Shown one piece after another: positions 16,957 to 24,924 of a stretch of DNA of 32,938 nucleotides. The position numbers and the translations under genes were made by a program. How positions within the stretch are numbered: position 1 is the first letter of the stretch; every line of letters begins with the position of its first letter. Source of the stretch: Bacteroidota bacterium (GTDB taxonomy: Bacteria > Bacteroidota > Bacteroidia > Sphingobacteriales > Sphingobacteriaceae); contig JABDBW010000025.1 of NCBI GenBank assembly GCA_013288485.1, positions 1-32,938 on the forward strand. Direction: 5' to 3'. Below the pieces are notes generated by a model. It was not told the origin of the DNA and made no database searches. It saw only the letters and a program-made list of their open reading frames with translations.

Positions 16957-17206
16957 ATATTTTTTATTTAAATTTTAAGGAGTAATATCAGGTTTTAATG
17001 GTGCTTTTTTTTGAAGGATTTGGATAACGGTTTAGATAGTTAAAGATAATAACTCTAATCATAAATCAAAATATAAATAAATATTAATTTATAATACGGC
17101 GAATTCTTTGAACCAAAGGCGGCTGTATAGTAAAAAAGAGAAAATGTAAAACTTACGAAGTTTCAAAAACTTCGTAAGTTTGAAACATACCATGGCCCCG
17201 GGCGAA
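16957..17206. promoter_or_regulatory. Divergent AT-rich region between tail-fibre-like gene and first T9SS repeat protein
   Basis: It is strongly AT-rich (especially 17030-17100) and must carry both promoters, but no exact -7 element is evident. The strong hairpin at 17149-17181 lies at its right end, 25 bases before the ATG at 17207. Confidence 0.35.
17149..17181. repeat. 15-base perfect hairpin just upstream of a start codon
   Basis: AAACTTACGAAGTTT (17149-17163) and its reverse complement AAACTTCGTAAGTTT (17167-17181) are separated by CAA. A related hairpin with GC in place of AC occurs at 30512-30546, which suggests a dispersed element. There is no T-tract beyond TTT, and it lies in a divergent region, so an ordinary terminator role is unexpected. 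Confidence 0.7.
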
Positions 17207-20047
17207 ATGAAAAAACTTTTACGCAATTTATTACCTGCTTCATTCCTGCTCGTGGCCACCGTTTTTTATGCCGGGGCCCAGGCGCCAACCATCACTTCAT
17301 TTTCGCCCACCAGCGGGCCGGTAGGAACCACGGTAACCATCACCGGTACCGGCTTTGATACTGCTCCCTCCAATAATATTGTTTTTTTCGGGGCCACTAT
17401 GGCTACAGTGGCGGCGGCAACTGCCACCAGCCTTACGGTAACTGTGCCGGTTGGCGCTACGTACCAGCGCATAACAGCGTTGAATGGTACCACCCATTTA
17501 ATAGCTTATTCGGCAAAGCCGTTTATTACTACTTTTACACCCAATAAAGGCGCTATCACTGCCAATGATATAGCTGCTAAAGTTGATTTTACTACAGGCG
17601 GCACTACATTGGGCCCCGTCAACGTAGCCATAGGCGACCTGGATGGTGACGGCAAGCCCGACCTAGTTGTGGCAAATTCCAGCAGCAATACGGTATCGGT
17701 ATTTCGCAATACATCAACTACCGGCAGCCTTACCGCGGCATCGTTTGCAGCCAAAGTGGATTTTGCTACTGGCAGCCTTCCTGGAGGCGTAGCCATAGGC
17801 GACCTGGACGGTGACGGCAAGCCCGACCTTGTTGTGACTTATCAAGGCCCCCCCGACATGGTATCGGTACTTCGTAATACATCAACCATCGGCAGCATTA
17901 CAACGGCATCGTTCGCGCCCAAAGTCGACTTTGCAACAGGCAGTGTCAGTGGCGGCGTAGCCATAGGCGACCTGGATGGTGACGGCAAGCCCGACCTTGT
18001 TGTGGCTAACTCTTTCAGCAGTACGGTATCGGTATTTCGTAATACATCAATTAGCGGCAGCATTACCACGGCATCGTTCGCGCCCAAAGTCGACTTTGCA
18101 ACAGGCAGTGGCGGTTACGGCGTATCCATAGGCGACCTGGATGGTGACGGCAAGCCCGAACTTGTTGTGGCTAATTCTTTCGGCAGTACGGTATCGGTAT
18201 TCCGCAATATATCAACCAGTGGCAGCCTTACCACTGCATCGTTTGCAGCCAAAGTTGATTTTACTACGGGTAGCCTCCCTTTGGGCGTAGCCATTGGCGA
18301 CCTGGATGGTGACGGCAAGCCAGATCTTGTTGTGACAAATACCGGCAGCGCAACAGTATCGGTATTGCGCAATACATCAACCAGTGCCGGCATTACTACT
18401 TCATCTTTCGCGGCCAAAGTTGACTTTACTACAGGCTTTAACCCTCGCAGCGTAGCCATTGGCGACCTGGATGGTGACGGCAAGTTAGATATTGCCGTCA
18501 CCAATTATTCCAGCACGGTATCAGTATTGCGCAATACATCAACCGGCGGCGGCATTACAACAGGTTCGTTCGCGACCAAAGTTGACTTTGCAACGGGTAG
18601 AAATTCTAACAGCGTAGCCATTGGCGACCTGGACGGAGACGGCAGGCCCGACATGGCAGTGGTTAACGATGGCAGCAGTACGGTATCGGTATTTCGCAAC
18701 AGCCCGCAAGGTATTACTTTAATGCCTGTTATCAACTCTACCCCTATATTAACCGCCTTAGGTACAACCGCGGGTACGGCCTCGGCAAGCACCGGCTTTA
18801 ATGTATCAGGGTTAAACATGGCTGCAGGGATACTGGTAAGCCCCCCGCCGGGATTTGAGGTAAGCATAGATAATATTACCTTTAGCGCTACAGTAACCGT
18901 AGGGGCGGCGGGTATTATTGCCGCTACGCCGGTGTACATCCGTTTAGCGGCAGCCGACGCGGCGGGCACATATTCAGGCAATGTGATATTAACCAGCACC
19001 GGGGCGGCAAATGTGAACGTAGCTACCATCAACAGTACGGTAAACCCGCTGCAAACCCCGGCAACCATCACTTTCAACGCGCTCCCGGTAAAAACTTACG
19101 GCAATGCTGATTTTGATCCGGCGGCAACAAGCGATAACAGCGGTACAGCCATCACTTATAGCAGCGATAATACGGCGGTAGCAACCCTAGTAAACGGAAA
19201 GGTGCATATCATAGCAGCAGGCACAGCAAATATTACCGCCTCGCAGGCCGCAGATGCTACCCATTACGCCGCAGCTAATGTAACCCAACAATTAATGGTG
19301 AATAAGGCGGCCATTACCATAACAGCAACCGCAAAGACCAAAACCTATGGCGATGCCGACCCCCAGCTAAGCTATACCATTACAGCAGGAAGTTTGTTTG
19401 GCAGCGATGCTTTTACCGGGAACCTGGCCAGGATAGCGGGAGAGAATGTTGGCTCTTACGCCATCAACCAGAATACACTAGCCCTAAGCGCGAATTATGC
19501 CCTCACCTATATTGGGGCAGGCCTGGTCATCAATAAAGCCACGCTAACCATAACAGCCGATAACCAAAGCAGGAGTTTTGGTATAGCTAATCTGCCATTT
19601 ACCGCAAGCTACACCGGTTTTGTGAACGGCGAAACGCAAAGCAACTTAACAGCGCCCCCCGCATTAACCACCACAGCCACCATGTATACAGCGCCGGGAA
19701 ATTATGCCATTACCGCCGGCGGGGCATTATCACCCAATTATAGCATCAATTATGTGAACGGTATTTTAACTATTAACCCGGTAACCATAACCATAACCAA
19801 CATCCTATCTCCAAATGGTGACGGTAAGAATGATACGTGGATAATAACGGGTATACAACAGTACCCCGGCAATAAAGTAACTATTTTTGATAAAGGGGGC
19901 AGGGTACTATATTCGGAGATCGGCTATAACAATGAGTGGGATGGTTCGGTAAACGGGAGGCCATTAGCCCAGGATACTTACTTTTATATTATTGAATTAG
20001 GGCAGGGTATGCCGGTTATGAAAGGGTTTATTAGTATTGTTAGATAG
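17207..20047 (+). CDS. Secreted TIG/FG-GAP repeat/MBG protein with T9SS type B C-terminus, copy 1
   Basis: A 946-residue cell-surface or secreted protein. I choose the ATG at 17207 because it begins a good signal peptide (KKLLRNLLPASFLLVATVF, ending AGAQ). A TIG/IPT domain spans about 25-105 (TSFSPTSGPVGTTVTITGTG). Seven FG-GAP/VCBS-like repeats of about 55 residues span 140-498, each with IGDLDGDGKPDLVV and calcium-binding-like D-x-D-x-D-G. An Ig-like domain follows at about 505-610 (PPGFEVSIDN). MBG-type domains span 615-860 (KTYGNADFDP, KTKTYGDADPQLSY, NQSRSFGIANLPF). Last is a gliding-motility/CHU_C domain from 865 (ILSPNGDGKNDTW, ending MKGFISIVR), the T9SS type B sorting signal. A role in adhesion or surface binding is likely; no enzyme motif is seen. 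It is the first of two tandem copies. Confidence 0.9.
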   Translation: MKKLLRNLLPASFLLVATVFYAGAQAPTITSFSPTSGPVGTTVTITGTGFDTAPSNNIVFFGATMATVAAATATSLTVTVPVGATYQRITALNGTTHLIAYSAKPFITTFTPNKGAITANDIAAKVDFTTGGTTLGPVNVAIGDLDGDGKPDLVVANSSSNTVSVFRNTSTTGSLTAASFAAKVDFATGSLPGGVAIGDLDGDGKPDLVVTYQGPPDMVSVLRNTSTIGSITTASFAPKVDFATGSVSGGVAIGDLDGDGKPDLVVANSFSSTVSVFRNTSISGSITTASFAPKVDFATGSGGYGVSIGDLDGDGKPELVVANSFGSTVSVFRNISTSGSLTTASFAAKVDFTTGSLPLGVAIGDLDGDGKPDLVVTNTGSATVSVLRNTSTSAGITTSSFAAKVDFTTGFNPRSVAIGDLDGDGKLDIAVTNYSSTVSVLRNTSTGGGITTGSFATKVDFATGRNSNSVAIGDLDGDGRPDMAVVNDGSSTVSVFRNSPQGITLMPVINSTPILTALGTTAGTASASTGFNVSGLNMAAGILVSPPPGFEVSIDNITFSATVTVGAAGIIAATPVYIRLAAADAAGTYSGNVILTSTGAANVNVATINSTVNPLQTPATITFNALPVKTYGNADFDPAATSDNSGTAITYSSDNTAVATLVNGKVHIIAAGTANITASQAADATHYAAANVTQQLMVNKAAITITATAKTKTYGDADPQLSYTITAGSLFGSDAFTGNLARIAGENVGSYAINQNTLALSANYALTYIGAGLVINKATLTITADNQSRSFGIANLPFTASYTGFVNGETQSNLTAPPALTTTATMYTAPGNYAITAGGALSPNYSINYVNGILTINPVTITITNILSPNGDGKNDTWIITGIQQYPGNKVTIFDKGGRVLYSEIGYNNEWDGSVNGRPLAQDTYFYIIELGQGMPVMKGFISIVR
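17624..18700 (+). repeat. Seven in-frame FG-GAP-like repeats, copy 1
   Basis: Seven units of about 165 bases begin with V-x-I-G-D-L-D-G-D-G. The first five have KPDL or KPEL after the motif, unit six has KLDIAV and unit seven GRPD. At DNA level the core GGCGACCTGGATGGTGACGG is nearly invariant. Confidence 0.9.
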
Positions 20048-20146
20048 CGGATTTTCAGTCCACAAAGGGTCTCCGGCCAATCATTAATAAATAACTAATA
20101 TTTATTAATTTACCCACTTATCTTTACCCTATTGGCCCCGGGCGAA
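20048..20146. other. Spacer between the tandem copies with an AT-rich hairpin
   Basis: ATTAATAAATA (20083-20093) and TATTTATTAAT (20099-20109) form a perfect 11-base stem with loop ACTAA, about 40 bases before the second ATG. From base 20133 on, the sequence matches that before copy 1 (TGGCCCCGGGCGAAATG), so the duplicated unit starts slightly upstream of the start codon. Confidence 0.5.
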
Positions 20147-22984
20147 ATGAAAAAACTTTTCCGCAATTTATTACCTGTTTTATTCCTATTAGTGGCCACC
20201 GTTTTTTATGCTGATGCCCAGGCGCCAACCATCACTTCATTTAGCCCGGTAAGCGGGCCGGTAGGCACTACGGTAACCATAACCGGTACAGGTTTTGATG
20301 CTACCCCGGCCAATAATATTGTTTTTTTTGGGGCCACAATGGCTACGGTCGCGGCGGCTACCGTCACCAGCCTTATGGTAACCGTGCCGGTGGGGGCCAC
20401 TTATCAGCCTATAACCGAGTTAAATGGCACCACCCATTTAATAGCTTATTCGGCAACGCCGTTTATTACCACCTATACACCCAATAAAGGCGCTATCAAT
20501 ACTACTGATATTGCTGCCAAAATTGATTTTACTACAGGCGCTAACCCATACAACATAGCCATTGGCGACCTGGATGGCGACGGCAAGCCCGATCTTGTTG
20601 TGGCCAATTACGGCAGCAACACCATATCGGTATTTCGCAATACATCAACCGGCGGCAGCATCACTGCGGCATCGTTTGCAGCCAAAGTTGACTTTACTAC
20701 AGGCAATGGCCCTTTTGGCATAGCTATTGGCGACCTGGATGGTGACGGCAAGCCCGACCTGGCCGTGACTAACGGGGGGATTGGCAGCGCTTCTTTATCG
20801 GTATTTCGCAATACATCAACTGCCGGCAGCATTACTACGGCATCGTTTGCTGCCAAAGTTGACTTTGCTACGGGCACTTCCCCCCTCGGCGTAGCCATTG
20901 GCGACCTGGATGGTGACGGAAAGCCTGATATTGTAGTGGCAAATGGGGTCAGCTACACAGTATCAGTATTTCGAAATACCTCAACTGCCGGCAGCATCAC
21001 TACGGCATCGTTTGCTGCCAAAGTTGACTTTGCTACAGGCAATCGCCCAGAGGACGTAACCATTGGCGACCTGGATGGTGACGGCAAGCCCGACCTGGTA
21101 GTGGCTAACGCCTTCAGTAATTCTGTGTCGGTATTTCGTAATACATCAACCGGCAGCATTACACCGGGTTCGTTCGCGGCCAAAGTCGATTTTAATACAG
21201 GCGTTAACCCATACAACATAGCTATTGGCGACCTGGACGGAGACGGCAAGCCGGACCTTGTTATGGCCAATAGCCTCGACAACACGGTATCGGTATTGCG
21301 CAATACATCAACTACCGGCAGCATTACTACGGCATCGTTTGCCGCCAAAGTTGACTTTGCTACAGGCTCTGGACCTGGCGTTGTAGCCATTGGCGACCTG
21401 GACGGGGACGGCAAGTTAGATATTGCCGTGGCTAATTCCGGCAACAACACGGTGTCGGTATTTCGCAATACATCAACCGGCGGCAGCATCACCACGGCAT
21501 CGTTTACCGCCAAAGTCGACTTTCCTACGGGTGTGGGCAGTGCGCCTCCAGGCGTAGCCATTGGTGACCTGAACGGTGATGGTAGGCCCGACCTGGCAAC
21601 GGCTAACTCTGGCAGCAACACGGCATCGGTATTTCGCAACAGCCCCTTGGGTATTACTTTAACCCCTGCTATCAACTCCACCCCTATATTAACCGCCTTA
21701 AGTACAACCGCGGGCACAGCCTCGGCAAGCACGGGCTTTAATGTATCAGGATTGAACATGGCAGCAGGTATACTGGTAAGCCCCCCGCCGGGATTTGAGG
21801 TAAGCATAGATAATATTATCTTTGGCACTACGGTTACCATAGGCGCGGCAGGCACTATCGCGGCTACGCCGGTGTATATCCGTTTAGCCGCAGCCGACGC
21901 GGCAGGCACTTATGCGGGCAATGTAGTATTAACCAGCAGCGGGGCGGTGAGTGTGAACGTGGCTACGATTGGCAGTACGGTGAACCCGGTATTATTAACC
22001 CCAACCATCACTTTTAACGCGCTCATAAAAACTTACGGTGACACTGATTTTGACCCGGCAGCAACCAGCGATAACAGCGGTACAGCCATTACCTATAGCA
22101 GCGATAATACCGCCATAGCTACCATAGTAAACGGAAAGGTACATATAGTAGCAGCAGGCACAGCAAACATAACCGCCTCGCAGCCCGCAGATGCTACCCA
22201 TTTTGCGGCAACCAATGTAACCCGGCAATTAATGGTGAATAAAGCGGCCATTACCATAACAGCCACAGCAAAGAGCAAAACCTACGGCGATGCCGACCCG
22301 CAGCTTACCTATACCATTACAGCAGGAAGCCTGGTTGGCAGCGATGCGTTCACCGGGAGCCTGGCCAGGGTAGCGGGGGAGAATGTTGGCACTTACGCCA
22401 TCAACCAGAATACGCTGGCCCTAAGCGTGAATTATGCCCTCACCTATATCGGGGCTGGCCTGGTCATCAATAAAGCCACGTTGACCATAACAGCCGATAA
22501 CCAAAGCAGGAGTTTTGGTATAGCTAATCTGCCATTTACCGCAAGCTACACCGGTTTTGTGAACGGCGAAACGCCGGGCAGCTTAACAACACCTGCCGCA
22601 TTAACCACCATAGCCACTATGTATACAGCCCCGGGAAATTATGCCATTACAGCCGGCGGGGCATCATCACTCAATTATACCTTCAATTATGTTAACGGTA
22701 CTTTAACCATTAACCCGATAGCCATAAAAGCGGGCAACATCTTATCTCCAAATGGTGATGGTAAGAATGATACGTGGGTAATAACGGGTATACAACAGTA
22801 CCCAAACAATAAAGTAACTGTTTTTGACAGGGCAGGCAGGGTACTTTATTTAAAAACTGCCTATAACAATGACTGGGATGGCACCCTAAACGGACGGCCA
22901 TTGGCGCAGGGTACTTACTTTTATATTATTGAATTAGGCCAGGGTATGCCGGTTATGAAGGGATTTATTAGTATTGTTAGATAG
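20147..22984 (+). CDS. Secreted TIG/FG-GAP repeat/MBG protein with T9SS type B C-terminus, copy 2
   Basis: A 945-residue paralogue of the gene just upstream, with the same order of domains: signal peptide (KKLFRNLLPVLFLLVATVF, ending ADAQ), TIG, seven FG-GAP-like repeats, Ig-like, MBG domains and CHU_C T9SS type B C-terminus (ILSPNGDGKNDTWV to MKGFISIVR). The chosen ATG at 20147 is equivalent to that of copy 1. Repeats six (KLDIAV) and seven (GRPDL) keep the same markers as in copy 1, so both copies descend from one seven-repeat gene. Variation is concentrated at the loops after GDGKPDLVV and before each IGDLDG, the places expected to face outwards. Signal peptide, Ig and MBG parts are close to identical. 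It may form one transcript with copy 1, 99 bases upstream. A role in adhesion is inferred, not shown. Confidence 0.9.
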   Translation: MKKLFRNLLPVLFLLVATVFYADAQAPTITSFSPVSGPVGTTVTITGTGFDATPANNIVFFGATMATVAAATVTSLMVTVPVGATYQPITELNGTTHLIAYSATPFITTYTPNKGAINTTDIAAKIDFTTGANPYNIAIGDLDGDGKPDLVVANYGSNTISVFRNTSTGGSITAASFAAKVDFTTGNGPFGIAIGDLDGDGKPDLAVTNGGIGSASLSVFRNTSTAGSITTASFAAKVDFATGTSPLGVAIGDLDGDGKPDIVVANGVSYTVSVFRNTSTAGSITTASFAAKVDFATGNRPEDVTIGDLDGDGKPDLVVANAFSNSVSVFRNTSTGSITPGSFAAKVDFNTGVNPYNIAIGDLDGDGKPDLVMANSLDNTVSVLRNTSTTGSITTASFAAKVDFATGSGPGVVAIGDLDGDGKLDIAVANSGNNTVSVFRNTSTGGSITTASFTAKVDFPTGVGSAPPGVAIGDLNGDGRPDLATANSGSNTASVFRNSPLGITLTPAINSTPILTALSTTAGTASASTGFNVSGLNMAAGILVSPPPGFEVSIDNIIFGTTVTIGAAGTIAATPVYIRLAAADAAGTYAGNVVLTSSGAVSVNVATIGSTVNPVLLTPTITFNALIKTYGDTDFDPAATSDNSGTAITYSSDNTAIATIVNGKVHIVAAGTANITASQPADATHFAATNVTRQLMVNKAAITITATAKSKTYGDADPQLTYTITAGSLVGSDAFTGSLARVAGENVGTYAINQNTLALSVNYALTYIGAGLVINKATLTITADNQSRSFGIANLPFTASYTGFVNGETPGSLTTPAALTTIATMYTAPGNYAITAGGASSLNYTFNYVNGTLTINPIAIKAGNILSPNGDGKNDTWVITGIQQYPNNKVTVFDRAGRVLYLKTAYNNDWDGTLNGRPLAQGTYFYIIELGQGMPVMKGFISIVR
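20555..21640 (+). repeat. Seven in-frame FG-GAP-like repeats, copy 2
   Basis: Seven units of about 55 codons, homologous to those of copy 1. Units two and six are slightly longer, unit four shorter (TGSITPGS in place of TGGSITTAS). The conserved core is again GGCGACCTGGATGGTGACGG. Confidence 0.9.
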
Positions 22985-23306
22985 CGGAAATGTATTGACA
23001 GAAATCAATCAATTTTCATTTGCCTGATTATCAATACATAACCCCAAAATCACAGCTAAATTTACTGACGAATAAGGTGATTCATCAAAGTGATCCATGC
23101 CGGATTTCGCGGTAAATGCTTAAAATACATAAATAACTTTTTTTCAATTATTTAAATACCTCACTTAAAGTTTTTGTACTGATTCAGGGTGATTCACCCT
23201 GTTTTGGTAAAGTATTTAATATCAAATACTTACCTGCAAAAAGTGATTCAGGTGATTCACTATTTTGTGAATCACTTCATCACCCATTTTTAATGCAAAT
23301 TAATGG
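22985..23306. repeat. 322-base gene-free region with clustered GTGATTCA octamers
   Basis: No ORF is supported here. The octamer GTGATTCA occurs at 23077-23084, 23189-23196, 23243-23250 and 23252-23259, with its reverse complement inside 23267-23275, a variant GTGATCCA at 23090-23097 and a heptamer at 23180-23186. They make a near-continuous palindrome CAGGGTGATTCACCCTG (23185-23201) and a stem GTGATTCAC/GTGAATCAC (23252-23260 and 23267-23275, loop TATTTT). Confidence 0.75.
23236..23277 (-). terminator. Possible terminator of the SMP-30-like gene
   Basis: On the minus strand AAGTGATTCA (23268-23277) can pair with TGAATCACTT (23241-23250) and is followed by TTT. It lies 30 bases after the stop of the SMP-30-like gene. 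The alternative inner stem 23252-23275 competes with it. It may be part of the octamer cluster rather than a dedicated terminator. Confidence 0.4.
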
Positions 23307-24242
23307 TTACTCTACCCCTTTTACCTTCATCTGCAAAGTATAAATAGCCTCAGAAGCGTTTATAAATAAAATATCCTTGTTTTTACCGCCGAAGCAAAGA
23401 TTGGCTGTCCACTCCTCATTAATCGGGATGTGCGCAATTTGCTTTCCCTGTGGATTAAACACAATTACCCCTCTGCCAGTTATGTACAAGTCGCCCCGTT
23501 CGTCCAGCGTCATCCCGTCAGATCCCATGGCAACAAATAATGTTTTATCTGATAGTGAGCCATTTTTATTAATGGTGTATTTATAGGTTTTACCCGCGCC
23601 CAAATCGGCAACGTATAAATATTTGCCATCCGGTGTACCTACTATGCCATTGGGTTGTTTCAGGTCGCTGGCAACGGGCATAGGTTCATGGCTGTTTTTT
23701 GGCAGGTAGTATACCTTTTGCCCGTCAAGATCGCTGGTTTTGCGTGTCCAGTAATCGCGCTGGTAATAAGGGTCGGTAATATATAAGCCGCCATTGGGGG
23801 CTACCCATACATCATTGGGGCCATTAAATAAATGCCCCTTGTAATCTTTTAGCAATACTGTAACCTTCTTTTTAGGGCTGATAGACCATAGCTGGTTATG
23901 TTCATCGGCACAGGTTATGAGGTTTCCTTTTGCATCAAAATACATCCCGTTCGCCCGGCCGGCATTATCCAGGAATACCGACAACTTCCCGTTCGTATCA
24001 TATTCCCATATTTTATTGTTGGGCTGATCTGTAAAAAATACGTTCCCTTTCTTATCCACCGAAGCACCCTCGGTAAAGGAGAATTGTTTGGATATTAATA
24101 GCGGTTTGGCGCCAGGAGTAAATAAACCTCCGGTTGAATCTGCCTGTAATGGTTTTGACAAGGTTTGTATTTGATACTTTCGCATGGCTGTGCATATGCA
24201 AAACACTAAACACATTGCCGCGATCTTAATATTGGCTTTCAT
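23307..24242 (-). CDS. SMP-30/gluconolactonase-like exported protein
   Basis: A 311-residue protein from the ATG at 24242; an in-frame TTG at 24266 would add eight residues before a better signal sequence (MKANIKIAAMCLVFCICTA). The SMP-30/LRE propeller shows the expected metal ligands: glutamate in FSFTEGASVD, asparagine in LFNGPNDVWV and aspartate in GSDGMTLDERGDLYITG. Other blades are GNVFFTDQPNNKIWEYD, GRANGMYFDAKGNLITC and NGIVGTPDGKYLYVADLG. Members hydrolyse sugar lactones or related esters with a divalent metal. The place is probably the periplasm. It is 58 bases downstream of the DUF4142 lipoprotein gene on the same strand and may share its transcript. The actual substrate is not indicated; a sugar lactone from the PQQ-type dehydrogenase at 11409-14186 is possible but speculative. 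Confidence 0.85.
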   Translation of the reverse strand: MKANIKIAAMCLVFCICTAMRKYQIQTLSKPLQADSTGGLFTPGAKPLLISKQFSFTEGASVDKKGNVFFTDQPNNKIWEYDTNGKLSVFLDNAGRANGMYFDAKGNLITCADEHNQLWSISPKKKVTVLLKDYKGHLFNGPNDVWVAPNGGLYITDPYYQRDYWTRKTSDLDGQKVYYLPKNSHEPMPVASDLKQPNGIVGTPDGKYLYVADLGAGKTYKYTINKNGSLSDKTLFVAMGSDGMTLDERGDLYITGRGVIVFNPQGKQIAHIPINEEWTANLCFGGKNKDILFINASEAIYTLQMKVKGVE

Positions 24243-24300
24243 AAAACGATGTAAATGGGCTGCCAATATTCGTTAATAAAAGGCTTAATAGCAAATAAAG

Positions 24301-24840
24301 CTATTTCAAAGACGCCGCAATAGCCTTTGCCGAATCCAAATGCATTTTTAAAGTTGGTAATACTTTTTTAGCGAAGTTTTGTATAGCGGAATTTTTGTTT
24401 TGAGTGGCTTGAGTAAATAATCTCACCGCGTTTTCATGGTCGCTAACCATCATTTGCATATAAGGGGCATCAAAAATTATCCCCAATTTTGAAGAAAGGC
24501 CGGCAATAATTTGCTGATGGGACGCGCTAACCGAATCGCCGCCCGAAACCCTATTTTTAATCCCTATTTTTTCAAGTTCATCGCCCGCCAGGGTATAGTC
24601 GGCCACCATCATTTTTGCAAAACTAATAATACGTGGGTTTTTTGAATTAGTTTCGGCTATTTTTGCTACTCTTATTTCGGTTAGCCCGGCTTCTAATCCT
24701 TGTTTTATAAACGTTGAACCGCTTTCATCGATCACTGTATCGGTATTGTAATTGTAGTTATTGGGGTGTTTATTATCATTACATGCCGATAGTGCAACCA
24801 AAACCAACACTCCGGGTAAGAGGCAAATTAACTTTTTCAT
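24301..24840 (-). CDS. DUF4142 lipoprotein
   Basis: A 179-residue lipoprotein starting at the ATG at 24840 (MKKLICLLPGVLVLVALSAC); the lipobox cysteine is residue 20. An upstream TTG would place 16 unlikely residues before it and is rejected. The mature part is a four-helix, ferritin-like DUF4142 domain: FIKQGLEAGLTEIRVAKIAE, ISFAKMMVADYTLAGDELEK, MQMMVSDHENAVRLFTQATQ and VLPTLKMHLDSAKAIA. The family is common in stress-related envelope proteins of Bacteroidetes and Proteobacteria; its biochemical role is unknown. A TATATTTG element (24874-24881, minus strand) lies 33 bases upstream and gives it a likely promoter of its own, separate from the PEP carboxylase gene, which ends 84 bases before it. 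Confidence 0.85.
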   Translation of the reverse strand: MKKLICLLPGVLVLVALSACNDNKHPNNYNYNTDTVIDESGSTFIKQGLEAGLTEIRVAKIAETNSKNPRIISFAKMMVADYTLAGDELEKIGIKNRVSGGDSVSASHQQIIAGLSSKLGIIFDAPYMQMMVSDHENAVRLFTQATQNKNSAIQNFAKKVLPTLKMHLDSAKAIAASLK

Positions 24841-24873
24841 TTTTAAGCCGTTAGGGTTATAATATTGGTAAGA

Positions 24874-24881
24874 CAAATATA
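24874..24881 (-). promoter_or_regulatory. Bacteroidetes-type -7 element of the DUF4142 gene
   Basis: On the minus strand TATATTTG matches the TAnnTTTG consensus of Bacteroidetes housekeeping promoters, 33 bases before the ATG. No clear TTG is found at the usual -33 spacing, so the call is moderate. Confidence 0.4.
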
Positions 24882-24924
24882 ACCTCAACTGGTTTAAAAA
24901 ATCTTTTAATTATATTGGAAAGAT

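Noticed and set aside
17624..18700. Regular direct repeats as a possible CRISPR array
   Set aside because: The repeats are about 165 bases apart, coding, in frame and diverged; they encode FG-GAP-like units.
17506..19077. Long minus-strand ORFs with repeated 'GLPSPSRSPMAT' segments
   Set aside because: These are antisense shadows of the FG-GAP repeats; their repetition only mirrors the plus-strand repeat.
20953..21909. 318-codon minus-strand ORF
   Set aside because: It is an antisense shadow of repeats and Ig-like domain of the second tandem gene, for the same reason.
24243..24266. TTG start of the SMP-30-like gene
   Set aside because: The added residues AAHLHRF would precede a normal signal sequence that begins at the ATG at 24242.
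24841..24888. TTG start of the DUF4142 gene
   Set aside because: It would put 16 residues before a perfect lipoprotein signal and overlap the likely -7 element.
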